Source of the DNA: Thiotrichaceae bacterium
GTDB lineage: Bacteria > Pseudomonadota > Gammaproteobacteria > Eutrophobiales > Eutrophobiaceae
Reading direction: 5' to 3'
Assembly (NCBI GenBank): GCA_012960105.1
Contig: DUBV01000110.1
Span: 1-53,177 of the forward strand
Length of the DNA: 53,177 nucleotides
Numbering within the stretch: the stretch's first letter is position 1; every line of letters begins with the position of its first letter. Both the position numbers and the translations under genes were made by a program. Of this stretch, positions 37,467 to 46,953 are shown piece after piece. Under the pieces are notes generated by a model, which was not told the origin of the DNA, did no database searches, and worked only from the letters and a program-made list of their open reading frames with translations.

Positions 37467-39108
37467 AAACACGTTCCTTAAAAAGTGTAATACCAACACG
37501 ACGATAGGTTTCAAGAAAGGCTTCGTCTTCTTGACGTTGCTCGACATAAACATCGAGTATTTTACCAATAACATCGGCAACTTCTTCTTTAGCTACGGCT
37601 TTACCAAGACGATCGCCTAATGTCGCATCGGTTTCTGCTGAACCACCAAGCGTCAGTTGATAAAACTCCACACCTTTTTTATCGACACCTAAAATTCCAA
37701 TATGACCAACATGATGATGCCCGCAAGCATTCATACAACCTGACATTTTAATTTTTATATCACCGATATCATGCAAGTAATCCATGTCAGAAAATTTATC
37801 ATTAATTTGTTTTGCAATCGGTATAGAACCCGCATTAGCTAATGAACAAAAATCCAGACCAGGACAACAAATCATATCCGTTAATAAACCAATGTTTGGT
37901 GTAGCCAGTTTTTTCTCTGCCAACTTTTCCCAAAGAGAAAATAAGTCCGCTTGTTTCACATTACACAACACAACATTTTGATCATGGGTAACAACAATCT
38001 CACCATAACTATATTCATCGGCAAGGTCGGCAATATGATCCATTTGTTCATCAGTGACATCACCTGGTGGAATATCAGGTGCTTTCAATGAGATAACAAC
38101 GGCGCTATAACCTGCGACTTTATGTGGAAATAAATTTCTACCTGCCCAATTAGAAAATGCTTTATTCGATTCTTTAGCCGCATCAAAACTCGTATCATCG
38201 GCAGCATTTGTATCGTAGTCAGGTGGTGCAAAATAGGCTTTTACTCGATCAATTTCTTTTTGATCAAGTTTCATAACGCCATCTTTTATATGCAACCATT
38301 CTTCTTCGACTTGTTTAGCAAACTCTTCAGTACCCAATGCATTCACTAATATCTTAATACGTGCTTTATACATATTGTCTCGTCGACCGAAACGATTATA
38401 AACACGCAAGACTGCTTCCAAATAAGAAAGTAAATCTTCTTTTGCCAGAAATGATTTGATACTCGGACCGATAAATGGCGTACGACCTAAGCCACCACCA
38501 ACAAAAACATTGAACCCCACAACACCTTCATCGTTCTTGACTAAATAAAGACCAATATCATGAACTCTTACCGCAGCACGGTCATGTGAAGCGCCAGACA
38601 CGGCAATTTTAAATTTTCGGGGTAAATAGGAAAACTCTGGATGGAGCGTTGACCACTGTCGAATAATTTCGCAATACGGTCTTGGATCTTCAAGCTCATC
38701 TACTGCTATACCAGCAAATTGGTCAGAGGTCGTGTTACGAATATCGTTACCACTAGTCTGAATAGCATGCATCTCAACTGTAGCAAGCTCAGCCAAAATA
38801 TCCGGAACGCTTTCCAGTATTGGCCAATTGTATTGAAGATTTTGTCGCGTACTAAAATGCGCGTAATTCTTATCATACTTTCTTGAGATATGTGCCAACT
38901 TTCTAAGTTGTTCGCTCGAAAGTAAGCCATATGGAATAGCGACTCTCAACATAGGCGCATGAGTTTGAATATAAAGCCCATTCATCAAACGCAATGGTCT
39001 AAATTCTTCTTCGCTTAATTTTCCGGCAAGAAATCGTTCGGTTTGATCACGAAACTGATTTACTCGCTCATTAACTATCGTCTGGTCGTAATTATCGTAC
39101 TTATACAT
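37453..39108 (-). CDS. Siroheme nitrite/sulfite reductase (ferredoxin-type, CysI-like)
   Basis: This 551-residue enzyme should reduce sulfite to sulfide, or nitrite to ammonia, by six electrons. It carries the siroheme-[4Fe-4S] ligand set C415-x5-C421 (CCPGLDFC) and C458-x3-C462 (SGCMNACG). The two half-domain repeats are visible: RVAIPYGLLSSEQL and STRQNLQYNW in the first, and VVTHDQNVVLCNV in the second. The pairing with DUF934 and the lack of nitrite-transport genes favour assimilatory sulfite reduction. No flavoprotein subunit (cysJ) is next to it, so ferredoxin or another donor is likely. Regulation cannot be read here. Confidence 0.9.
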   Translation of the reverse strand: MYKYDNYDQTIVNERVNQFRDQTERFLAGKLSEEEFRPLRLMNGLYIQTHAPMLRVAIPYGLLSSEQLRKLAHISRKYDKNYAHFSTRQNLQYNWPILESVPDILAELATVEMHAIQTSGNDIRNTTSDQFAGIAVDELEDPRPYCEIIRQWSTLHPEFSYLPRKFKIAVSGASHDRAAVRVHDIGLYLVKNDEGVVGFNVFVGGGLGRTPFIGPSIKSFLAKEDLLSYLEAVLRVYNRFGRRDNMYKARIKILVNALGTEEFAKQVEEEWLHIKDGVMKLDQKEIDRVKAYFAPPDYDTNAADDTSFDAAKESNKAFSNWAGRNLFPHKVAGYSAVVISLKAPDIPPGDVTDEQMDHIADLADEYSYGEIVVTHDQNVVLCNVKQADLFSLWEKLAEKKLATPNIGLLTDMICCPGLDFCSLANAGSIPIAKQINDKFSDMDYLHDIGDIKIKMSGCMNACGHHHVGHIGILGVDKKGVEFYQLTLGGSAETDATLGDRLGKAVAKEEVADVIGKILDVYVEQRQEDEAFLETYRRVGITLFKERVYASN

Positions 39109-39339
39109 TTTTTATTTTCTATATCTTGCTGCTCTTAACGGCCGCGAAAGATATCAGTTAGTTCCTGGGTGAGAAAGGAATAAATTTTACTATATTTATT
39201 CGTCTTTGTTCTTAAAAAAGCGATCTATATCAAAAATAGACTTATGCCTATGATTTTATAGCGTGATTGGAAATACAGAGAATAAAATACTGTGGCTCAG
39301 GATAACTCATGAACAGGTAAAACTTTAAGCTTTATAGAA

Positions 39340-39549
39340 TTATGCGAACTGGTATTTCGCGAGCAAACTTCTGCCCTTGCGAGTCAGATAACCCTCTTGA
39401 TCAACAAAGCCCTTGGTAACAGCCATTTTAAATAAGCTTTCTGGCTGATGTTTTGGTAAATATACCAGCCCATCCCCATAACGATACTCAAGTGCTTTAG
39501 CGATATCTGATTCCATATCCTGTTCTAAACCTGATGCTAATGCATTCAA
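39340..39549 (-). CDS. Small hypothetical protein, winged-helix-like end
   Basis: This 69-residue protein starts MNALASGLEQDMES and ends GYLTRKGRSLLAKYQFA. The last segment resembles the wing and C-terminal helix of a small winged-helix domain, but the protein is too short to assign. It has no signal peptide or membrane segment. It stands alone between the reductase and zapE, with AT-rich DNA on both sides. I do not recognise the family. Confidence 0.5.
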   Translation of the reverse strand: MNALASGLEQDMESDIAKALEYRYGDGLVYLPKHQPESLFKMAVTKGFVDQEGYLTRKGRSLLAKYQFA

Positions 39550-39743
39550 CGCATTTATCCTTCTTCTAGTGATTTAAATGACAATATATATAGAAACTTT
39601 TCTTTTAAATATTAACTACTTATATAGTTTATATATACTAGTTTGTCAAATAAATGCTCTAAGTTAGGGCAAAAGTGTGATTTATTTGGTGTTTTTTCCT
39701 AAAAAAAGACAAAATTCTATCGAAAACAGATATTTAGAGAAAA

Positions 39744-40844
39744 TCAGGGGATATGCTGCTTAGCGAGGTAGTCATGAGTCCGCATTTCTTCTAAACGGCT
39801 GATTGTTCGTTTAAAAGCTTCCGCTAATCGCTTTCCTTTATAGAGATCATCGGGAACGGCAGCGGCGGTTATAATCAATTTAACATTACGATCATAAAAT
39901 TCATCTACCAAGGTGATAAATCGTTTCACCAGATCATTTTCGTGATCATTCGTAACAGGGATATTAGCAAGAAATACGGTCTGATACTGTCGGGCAATTT
40001 CAATATAGTCTGCTGCACCTCGTGGCCCATCGCATAAGGCTTTAAATTCAAACCAAACAACACCATCACCACAACGAACTGTTTGAATTGATCGACCTTC
40101 AATTTCGAGTGTTTCCCCCTTACTACCTTCATCAGGACAAACATGAATAAAATCATCTTCAAGCATGGCATCCGCATGTTCATCTAAAGGTGAATGATAT
40201 ATTTCCGCGTGATCAAGAAATTGCAGTCGATAATCGATACCGGAATCCACATTAACAACTTCCGTATTTTGCTTCAGTAATTCAATTGCAGGTAAAAACC
40301 GTTCTCTCTGTAAACCGCCCTGGTAAAGTTGATCCGGATGTTGGTTAGATGTAGTCACCAGTACCACACCACGTTCGAATAAGGCTTCGAATAAACCACC
40401 TAATAGCATGGCATCGGTAATATCTGAAACATGAAATTCATCAAAACAAAGCACTCGTGTCTGTTCGGACAAACGTTGTGCAATAATTATTAAAGGGCTT
40501 TCAACATTGCCAAGTGATTTAAGTTCTTTATGAATATTCTGCATAAAGCGATGAAAATGAATACGTAATTTATTTTCAAAAGGTAAACACTCAGAGAAAC
40601 AATCCACCAAATAGGTTTTACCGCGACCAACACCACCCCAAAAATACAAGCCGCTGATCTGTTGTTTCTGCTCTATTTTTAATATTGATTTAATACCACT
40701 CAATAACTTGTTTTTTTTAGGTTCCGGCTCAATGAGTTTTTCGTACAACTTTTGTAACTGCATGACGGCAGCTTTTTGCGCAGGATCAGCTTCGAACCCA
40801 TCTCGAAGAAGGTCATCAGTATATTTGTCTAATGGTGTCTGCAT
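39744..40844 (-). CDS. zapE: Cell division protein ZapE (AFG1-like ATPase)
   Basis: The 366-residue P-loop ATPase has Walker A FWGGVGRGKTYLVD (GGVGRGKT at 70-77) and a Walker B region LCFDEFHVSDITDAMLL. VTTSNQHPDQLYQGGLQRERFLPAI is diagnostic for the family. ZapE associates with the division ring under stress in E. coli, and its mitochondrial homologue AFG1 acts in protein quality control. In E. coli the zapE gene is near rplM-rpsI and degQ/degS. The same broad neighbourhood is kept in this window, with rplM-rpsI at 47792 and a DegP-like gene at 44896, although other genes lie between them. Confidence 0.95.
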   Translation of the reverse strand: MQTPLDKYTDDLLRDGFEADPAQKAAVMQLQKLYEKLIEPEPKKNKLLSGIKSILKIEQKQQISGLYFWGGVGRGKTYLVDCFSECLPFENKLRIHFHRFMQNIHKELKSLGNVESPLIIIAQRLSEQTRVLCFDEFHVSDITDAMLLGGLFEALFERGVVLVTTSNQHPDQLYQGGLQRERFLPAIELLKQNTEVVNVDSGIDYRLQFLDHAEIYHSPLDEHADAMLEDDFIHVCPDEGSKGETLEIEGRSIQTVRCGDGVVWFEFKALCDGPRGAADYIEIARQYQTVFLANIPVTNDHENDLVKRFITLVDEFYDRNVKLIITAAAVPDDLYKGKRLAEAFKRTISRLEEMRTHDYLAKQHIP

Positions 40845-40922
40845 TTTGATTACGTATTGTTTACACTAGCCATATGATTAGAACGAATTACTTTTTGATT
40901 TAAATACTATCATGAGCCAAGC

Positions 40923-41609
40923 ATGCTGCCAGTAATAGTCATACTCATATTAGTAATTATTGTGTTTTTACCCCAATTCTGGATTCAACGGGTAATCAAG
41001 CGATATAGCCAAGATATTGAAGAACTACCGGGTACAGGGGGCGAACTGGCAGAGCACCTTGTTAATCGCTTTGAATTAAAAGATGTGTCAGTCGAGCAGA
41101 CCGAAAACGGTAATGATCATTATGATCCTGAATCAAAAACCATCCGTCTTTCTGAAATAAATCATCAAGGAAAATCTTTAGCGGCTATTACTATTGCTGC
41201 ACACGAATTTGGTCATGCCCTACAACATCATACGCATTACCAACCCTTAATTTTAAGAACTAAATTGGCATCAACAGCTGCAATAGCTGAAAAAATCGCG
41301 TCTTTTATATTAATTAGTTTGCCGTTTACCATGATGATGGTGAAACTGCCCGCTGTCAGTCTGATCATGTTATTAGCAGGCATCACTATTATGTGCCTGC
41401 CTATTCTTTTACATCTATTCACGTTACCTGTTGAATTCGATGCCAGTTTTAATCGCGCACTGCCTATCTTAAGTGGAGGGAATTACTTGCCTGAATCAGC
41501 CATGCCTATGGCTAAACAAATTCTCACCGCAGCTGCGTTAACGTACGTTTCCGCTTCATTAGCTAGCTTGTTGAACTTTTATCGGTGGATAGCAATTCTA
41601 AGACGCTAA
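40923..41609 (+). CDS. Zinc metallopeptidase, YugP-like membrane protein
   Basis: The 228-residue protein begins with a membrane segment (about 3-18). The metal-binding HExxH-type motif is AAHEFGHALQHHTHY near residue 98. Two to three further hydrophobic segments follow (about 120-140, 150-172 and 200-220). The LPGTGGELAEHLVNR and SKTIRLSEINHQGKSLAAITIAAHE segments match the YugP/DUF-type zinc peptidase family. A typical Glu-containing third-ligand region is EFDASFNRALPIL. The substrate is unknown. It diverges from zapE, with 78 bp between starts. Confidence 0.85.
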   Translation: MLPVIVILILVIIVFLPQFWIQRVIKRYSQDIEELPGTGGELAEHLVNRFELKDVSVEQTENGNDHYDPESKTIRLSEINHQGKSLAAITIAAHEFGHALQHHTHYQPLILRTKLASTAAIAEKIASFILISLPFTMMMVKLPAVSLIMLLAGITIMCLPILLHLFTLPVEFDASFNRALPILSGGNYLPESAMPMAKQILTAAALTYVSASLASLLNFYRWIAILRR

Positions 41610-41670
41610 GTAAGCTCCCCTAAAAACAGCACTTTTTTAGAGCACCTTAATAATAATTCAAAGGGTTTAA

Positions 41671-43035
41671 CTAACTATCAGGAAGTGCTTTATTCACCAG
41701 TTCATTAGGTAATTGTTTATTCGTTTTTAAATCACCTAACTTGCGAATCGTTTCGGCTCTGGAGATTAAATTACCTTTGCCATCGACCAAACGATTATGT
41801 GCGGTCTCATAAGCAGATTGTGCTTTGCCTATTTTGTCTCCAACATCATCCAAGGCTTCAACAAAGCCGGCAAGTTTGTCATACATGTTCCCTGCTTGCT
41901 TTGCTATTTCCTGTGCATTTTGATTTTGATATTCATAACGCCACATGTTTTGAATAACCTGTAAGTTCATGGTTAATGTCGAAGGACTGACTAGAAATAT
42001 TCCCTTCTTAAATGCTTCCTGAAACAAGCTGTCATCATGTTCAAATGCCAGCATCAGTGCTGGTTCTATGGCAACAAACATCAGAACCATATCCAGAGAA
42101 TTAACACCGACTAATTCATCATAGCTCTTGCCTTTCAAATCATTGATATGCGATCTAACAGAAGCGAGATGTTCACTAATCGCCAGTTTTTTCTCAGCTT
42201 CATCTTCCGCTGAATAATATCGCTCATAGGCATTCAGAGAAATTTTCGAATCAATAATGACATCTCTCTTATTCGGCAGATGTACGACGATATCAGGATA
42301 AAACAATTTGCCCGCTTCATCACGATAGCTACCCTGCACTTCATATTCACGACCACTTTTTAAACCAGAATCTTCCAATACCCTTTCCAGAATAACTTCA
42401 CCCCAATCACCACGTTTTTTACTCTCGCCTTTAAGAGCTCGGGTAAGATTGATCGCATCCTTGCTCATTTGTTCGTTTAGTGATTTCAGATTGGTGATTT
42501 CATGATACAAGGACACCCTATCTTTGGTTTCTTTATCATAAACATCCTCAATTTTTTTACGAAAGTCACCCAGTTGTTCTCGTAGTGGGTTAAGCACCTC
42601 ACCAATATTAGTTTTATTCTGTTCGGTAAATCGCTTACTTTTTTCTTCGAGTATTTTATTTGAAAGATTTTCAAAAGCATCTGTCATTTTCTTTTCAGCC
42701 TGGCCTAATAAGATCAGTTTTTCTTCTGATAACTTCCTTTCTTCATCAAGCCTGGTACTCAATTCGGCTATTGTAACCTTACTGTTCTCTAATTCCTTTT
42801 GCTGTTGTCTGGTCGAACCATCACGTTCTCTCAATGCATCATTTAATTCATCAATCCGATAATCTTTACTTTCGGCACGTTCGGCTTCTACTGCCAACTT
42901 ACGTTGCATCTCAATATTGTCATCTGATAATCGACTTACTTTATTTCTGGTCATTAGCCATAAAACTGCAAAACCAAATATGGCCGCAACAGCTACTATG
43001 AGTAATGTTTGTTCGTTTATTGAAATATCTATCAT
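41671..43035 (-). CDS. rmuC: DNA recombination protein RmuC homologue
   Basis: The 454-residue protein has an N-terminal membrane segment (about 10-26), a long coiled-coil region (about 30-135) and a C-terminal RmuC domain with a nuclease-like fold (about 150-430). Family blocks include RGDWGEVILERVLEDSGL, the nuclease-like YPDIVVHLPNKRDVIIDSK and FVAIEPALMLAFEHD. RmuC limits DNA inversions in E. coli, and its mechanism is not well known. It is convergent with the zinc-peptidase gene, with a 61-bp gap. Confidence 0.95.
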   Translation of the reverse strand: MIDISINEQTLLIVAVAAIFGFAVLWLMTRNKVSRLSDDNIEMQRKLAVEAERAESKDYRIDELNDALRERDGSTRQQQKELENSKVTIAELSTRLDEERKLSEEKLILLGQAEKKMTDAFENLSNKILEEKSKRFTEQNKTNIGEVLNPLREQLGDFRKKIEDVYDKETKDRVSLYHEITNLKSLNEQMSKDAINLTRALKGESKKRGDWGEVILERVLEDSGLKSGREYEVQGSYRDEAGKLFYPDIVVHLPNKRDVIIDSKISLNAYERYYSAEDEAEKKLAISEHLASVRSHINDLKGKSYDELVGVNSLDMVLMFVAIEPALMLAFEHDDSLFQEAFKKGIFLVSPSTLTMNLQVIQNMWRYEYQNQNAQEIAKQAGNMYDKLAGFVEALDDVGDKIGKAQSAYETAHNRLVDGKGNLISRAETIRKLGDLKTNKQLPNELVNKALPDS

Positions 43036-43145
43036 GCTGAATTAACCCGATGAAAAAATTCATTGTTGTAATCAATCGAAATTGTAATATAAATGCCGCA
43101 ATACCGCATTGCATGATTATAATTGTTGTTTATAATTAGTACCTA

Positions 43146-43964
43146 ATGAAGCTAAAAGGCATTATTTTTGATGTGGACGGTACCATCGCGGATACCGAAG
43201 AAATTCATCGTCAGGCTTTCAATCAAACCTTTGACGAATACGATATCAACTGGCACTGGTCAGTAGAAGACTATCGTAAAATTCTTTTCATCTCTGGCGG
43301 CAAAGAACGTTTCAGAAAATTTCTCAATGAAGATGAAACGCTGAAGATTAGAATCGAAAATCCAGAAAGTTTCGTTAAAGAATTACACAAAAGAAAGTCA
43401 GAACATTATCGTTCAATTTTAAAAAACGGCGATATTGAGCTTCGTCCCGGTGTCATCCGTCTCATTAATGAGGCACGAGATAAAGGAATACAAATCGGCG
43501 TTGCAACAAGTTCATCAATGGCCAACCTTACGACGCTATTTAATAAGACTCTGGATATGGAACCCAGTGAATTATTTAATTCCATTGTCACCAGCGATAC
43601 AGTGCAGGATAAAAAACCATCCCCTGCTGCTTACCAATGCGTTCTTGCGGGACTTGGTTTAGAAGCTGAATCATGTGTTGCTATAGAAGATACCCAGAAT
43701 GGAAACCTGGCGGCTTTGGCAGCTGGCTTAAAAACCATTATTACTACACATGCTTATACTATAGATAATGATTTTACTGGCGCATCAATTGTTGCCAATC
43801 ACCTTGGTGAACCTGACCAGCCATACACAAAATCTCAAGGAATTGATTACGACAAATCATACGTTGATATTAAATTATTAAATAACATCATTTCTAATAG
43901 TGCTGATAATAAAGATGATCGGACAAATAACACCACATCTAATATTGTATCCATCAATAATTAA
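43146..43964 (+). CDS. HAD-superfamily hydrolase, CbbY-like
   Basis: The 272-residue protein has the HAD nucleophile motif IIFDVDGTIADTEEIHRQAFN (Asp9 and Asp11), the cap region seen in CbbY and phosphoglucomutase-like members, the Thr/Ser motif VATSSSMANL and the lysine/acidic motif KKPSPAAYQCVLAGL with IEDTQNGNLAA. CbbY proteins dephosphorylate sugar phosphates such as xylulose bisphosphate in autotrophs. No Calvin-cycle gene is in the window, so the substrate is open. The last 25 or so residues are low-complexity and Asn-rich. It lies 16 bp upstream of oxyR in the same direction. Confidence 0.85.
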   Translation: MKLKGIIFDVDGTIADTEEIHRQAFNQTFDEYDINWHWSVEDYRKILFISGGKERFRKFLNEDETLKIRIENPESFVKELHKRKSEHYRSILKNGDIELRPGVIRLINEARDKGIQIGVATSSSMANLTTLFNKTLDMEPSELFNSIVTSDTVQDKKPSPAAYQCVLAGLGLEAESCVAIEDTQNGNLAALAAGLKTIITTHAYTIDNDFTGASIVANHLGEPDQPYTKSQGIDYDKSYVDIKLLNNIISNSADNKDDRTNNTTSNIVSINN

Positions 43965-43980
43965 TTAGCTTTAAAAATAC

Positions 43981-44892
43981 ATGACCCTGTCTGAATTTCG
44001 TTATATTGTTGCTGTTGCTAAAGAATTGCATTTTGGTCGTGCCGCAGAAAAATGTTTTGTCAGTCAACCGACTCTTAGCGTTGCCGTAAAAAAGATTGAA
44101 TACGAATTAGGTGTCGCATTATTCGAACGGCATCAACATGAAGTGTCAGTTACGCCTATTGGTGAATCGATCATTAAACAAGCCGAATTAATTTTAAATG
44201 AAACGAATAATCTAAAGGAAATCGCCAAACAAAATAAAGATGAATTAAAGGGCGAACTTAAACTTGGCATCATTTACACCATTGGCCCTTATTTATTACC
44301 TAAACTCATTCCGGTAATTAATAAAAAAGCTTCTGAACTCGCTTTAATCATAGAAGAAGATTTCACCAAAAACCTGACAACAAAATTAAAATCAGGTGAA
44401 ATTGATATCGCTATACTTTCAAATCCATTTGAAAAATCCGGTATCGCAACTGAAATATTATACAAAGAACCTTTTCAGGTCGCTTTACCGAACGGACACC
44501 CCCTAACTAAAAAGAAAAAATTAAAAGCCAGTGATTTAATGAACGACACCATGTTGTTATTAAAAGCAGGGAATTGTTTTCGCGAACAAATTGTAGAACT
44601 GTGCCCTGCCTGTATTAACCCTATAAGTGAAAACAAAAAAATACAGAAAACACTAGAAAGCAGCTCAATAGAAACTATTCGACAAATGGTCGCCGCCGGT
44701 GTCGGCATTACCATACTCCCCGGCCTGTCTATCGATGCCCAAACCGGATTAAAAGGCTTACTTGAATATAGGCCATTCAGTAATCCTGTTCCCTATCGAG
44801 AAGTCATTATTGCCTACCGCAAATCTTTCCCAAGAAAAAAAGCGATAGAACTAATGAAAGAATCGATTGCTAACTGTAAACTCGGCCTTTAA
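43981..44892 (+). CDS. oxyR: Hydrogen peroxide-inducible LysR-type activator OxyR
   Basis: This LysR-family regulator of 303 residues has the N-terminal helix-turn-helix (RAAEKCFVSQPTLSVAVKKIE) and effector domain. The two redox cysteines of OxyR are at positions 199 and 208 in AGNCFREQIVELC, exactly the E. coli numbering, and the downstream SSSIETIRQMVAAGVGITILP block also matches OxyR. This marks it as a peroxide sensor and not a CbbR-type regulator, despite the CbbY-like gene upstream. Its end is 4 bp from the convergent DegP-like gene. Likely targets (catalase, peroxiredoxin) are not in the window. Confidence 0.92.
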   Translation: MTLSEFRYIVAVAKELHFGRAAEKCFVSQPTLSVAVKKIEYELGVALFERHQHEVSVTPIGESIIKQAELILNETNNLKEIAKQNKDELKGELKLGIIYTIGPYLLPKLIPVINKKASELALIIEEDFTKNLTTKLKSGEIDIAILSNPFEKSGIATEILYKEPFQVALPNGHPLTKKKKLKASDLMNDTMLLLKAGNCFREQIVELCPACINPISENKKIQKTLESSSIETIRQMVAAGVGITILPGLSIDAQTGLKGLLEYRPFSNPVPYREVIIAYRKSFPRKKAIELMKESIANCKLGL

Positions 44893-44895
44893 TAA

Positions 44896-46281
44896 TTATT
44901 TTTTCAATACGAGAAAAGCTGCCGTATTCCCTCGGATGATTCTAAATAAAAGTGAATCATTCTTTTTATTCACTGCCGCTAAAAATTCCTGCAAACTTTT
45001 AACAGGTGCTTTATTTACGGAAGTAATAATATCAGCGGATCTAAGCCCACTGCGCCAAGCTATGCTACCGCGTTGAACAGCCTTAACAGTAATACCTTCT
45101 ACTTTACCAAAGTAAGGGTTAGCTTTATCTATGTCACCAACTGTAACGCCCTTCAATAATTCATTGATGGCTTTTGGGGATGAGCTTATTGCTTTAGGGC
45201 TTTCATCAACGGTAACCATAACTTCAGATTCTTTACCATCACGCAATACTTTAAATAAAATCTTTGCACCCACTGGTAAAATACCAATACGATTATGCAA
45301 GTCTGCGGCGTTTTTAATTGGTTTGGCATCCGTTGAAAGAACAATGTCACCGGTAACTAAACCAGCTTTATCTGCAGGCGAACCTTTCATCACTTGATTA
45401 ACAATTGCACCGTGTTGACCTTCAAGACCAAACGCCTCGGCTAATGCTGGATTTAGATCCTGCATACTCACACCAAGAAACCCACGTTTAACTTCACCGG
45501 TATCAACAATTTGTTCCATGATCTGCAAGGCTAGATTAATAGGAATAGCTAAACCTATGCCAATATTGCCACCACCTTGTGGAGAAATAATAGCGGTATT
45601 AATCCCCGCTAATTCACCACGAAGATTCACTAATGCACCGCCTGAATTACCGGGATTAATTGAAGCATCTGTTTGAATAAAATCTTCATAACCTTCTATA
45701 CCTAATCCGCTACGACCTAAAGCACTAACTATTCCGGATGTTACTGTTTGACCAAGCCCAAATGGATTTCCAATCGCAACAACAAAGTCACCGACTCTTA
45801 ATGCATCTGAATCTGTTGTTTTCACTGCGGTTAAATTATCAGCAGGAATTTTTATTACAGCGACATCAGTTGCAGGGTCAGTGCCGACGACTTCGGCTTC
45901 AAGTTGACGACCGTCAAGCAAGGTCACTGTTATTTGATGGGCGTTAGCGATGACATGATTATTGGTTAATACCAGGCCACGTTTTGCATCAACGATTACC
46001 CCAGATCCAAGACTACTTGTTTTACGTTCTAAAGGTTGATTCGGTACATTAAAAAATTGTCGAAACCGCGGATCTGCAAACAAAGGGTTCTGTTGCATTT
46101 GCACGCTACCTTCTGTTGCTATATTGACGACACCCGGCGTTACATTTTCCAGCATTGGTGCCAGGCTGGGTAATTCTTTACCATCCATTTGTACAGGCAA
46201 GGCAGCGTTAACAACCGGCGCAATAAAAGAAAATGAAATCAAAAAGAAACGCGTGAATAATCGACTAAAGATATTTTTCAT
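44896..46281 (-). CDS. Periplasmic serine protease, DegP/DegQ (HtrA) family
   Basis: The 461-residue protein has a signal peptide (about 1-26, cleaving after VNA). The trypsin-like domain has the triad His109 (NNHV), Asp139 (ATDVAVIKI) and Ser213 (INPGNSGGAL). Two PDZ domains follow (about 270-360 and 375-455). It degrades or refolds misfolded periplasmic proteins. The length fits DegP/DegQ (about 455-475). The residues alone do not separate DegP from DegQ. I saw no sigma-E-type promoter (GGAACTT/TCAAA) upstream. Confidence 0.94.
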   Translation of the reverse strand: MKNIFSRLFTRFFLISFSFIAPVVNAALPVQMDGKELPSLAPMLENVTPGVVNIATEGSVQMQQNPLFADPRFRQFFNVPNQPLERKTSSLGSGVIVDAKRGLVLTNNHVIANAHQITVTLLDGRQLEAEVVGTDPATDVAVIKIPADNLTAVKTTDSDALRVGDFVVAIGNPFGLGQTVTSGIVSALGRSGLGIEGYEDFIQTDASINPGNSGGALVNLRGELAGINTAIISPQGGGNIGIGLAIPINLALQIMEQIVDTGEVKRGFLGVSMQDLNPALAEAFGLEGQHGAIVNQVMKGSPADKAGLVTGDIVLSTDAKPIKNAADLHNRIGILPVGAKILFKVLRDGKESEVMVTVDESPKAISSSPKAINELLKGVTVGDIDKANPYFGKVEGITVKAVQRGSIAWRSGLRSADIITSVNKAPVKSLQEFLAAVNKKNDSLLFRIIRGNTAAFLVLKK

Positions 46282-46373
46282 GTAATTGTTCCGTGGAAAT
46301 ATTATAAGATTTTATTATAGTTTTCTATTAGGAATAAATTATTTATAAAAAGTTCAAAAGACATTAATAAATT

Positions 46374-46407
46374 TAAAAACACACAGGTAGTGTCATCTAC
46401 CTGTGTG
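46374..46407 (-). terminator. Terminator of the hsp20 gene
   Basis: On the minus strand an 11-bp stem pairs cacacaggtag with ctacctgtgtg around a 6-nt loop, 21 bp after the stop, followed by a T run. Confidence 0.85.
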
Positions 46408-46427
46408 TATATTGCTACAATAACTTA

Positions 46428-46880
46428 TCAGATTTTAACTTCAATCTTTCTTGGTTTAAGTTTTTCATGCTTTGGCAAAGTAATTTCTAACACGCCATTT
46501 TTACCAGTTGCTTCAATACGTTCCGCGTCTGCTGTTTCAGGCAAACTGAAGCGTCGATAAAAAGCACCGCTTGCACGTTTAACTCGTTTATATCCTTGTT
46601 GCTCTTCTTCAGAAGCAGACTGACGTTCACCCTTAATTGTCAGCACTCCATCGTCCATCGTGATTTCAATATTTTTTGGTTCAACACCTGGTATGTCTGC
46701 AGTAATTAAAAAACGATTTGCTTCTTCTTTAATATCCACTGCTGGACGCCAATGGCTTGTTACGTTATTAGAATAATCTTTATCATTACTTGATAAAGAG
46801 TTATCTGCATAAGCAAGTTGATTTAATTGTTTATTAAATCTATCTAATAAACTCCACGGTTCATAATATGCTAAAGACAT
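46428..46880 (-). CDS. Small heat-shock protein, Hsp20/alpha-crystallin family
   Basis: This 150-residue holdase chaperone has the alpha-crystallin domain (about 45-135) with WRPAVDIKEE, ITADIPGVEPKNIEI, DGVLTIKGER and the conserved end GKNGVLEITLPK. The C-terminal IxI-type motif is KIEVKI. Such proteins form oligomers that bind unfolding proteins. A strong ribosome site ggaggtgt lies 8-9 bp upstream. A sigma-32-type promoter precedes it and a terminator follows, so it is a single-gene heat-shock unit. Confidence 0.96.
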   Translation of the reverse strand: MSLAYYEPWSLLDRFNKQLNQLAYADNSLSSNDKDYSNNVTSHWRPAVDIKEEANRFLITADIPGVEPKNIEITMDDGVLTIKGERQSASEEEQQGYKRVKRASGAFYRRFSLPETADAERIEATGKNGVLEITLPKHEKLKPRKIEVKI

Positions 46881-46921
46881 TTTTTACACCTCCATCAATA
46901 GTTTTATTTGCTTAGTAAAAA

Positions 46922-46949
46922 AGATGGGGGTAAGAAAATACTTTTCAAG
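46922..46949 (-). promoter_or_regulatory. Sigma-32-type heat-shock promoter of hsp20
   Basis: On the minus strand CTTGAAA (46949-46943) is followed after 13 bp by CCCCATCT (46929-46922). This fits the known sigma-32 consensus CTTGAAA-N11-16-CCCCATNT exactly. It is about 45 bp before the hsp20 start codon. Confidence 0.85.
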
Positions 46950-46953
46950 GGTA

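Noticed and set aside
37467-37580. Longer N-terminus of the DUF934 protein
   Set aside because: It would overlap the reductase gene by over 120 bp and reads as a shadow of it. The start at 37466 has a good ribosome site.
41620-41640. Terminator between the Zn-peptidase and rmuC genes
   Set aside because: ctaaaaa/tttttag is an A/T-only stem, too weak to call.
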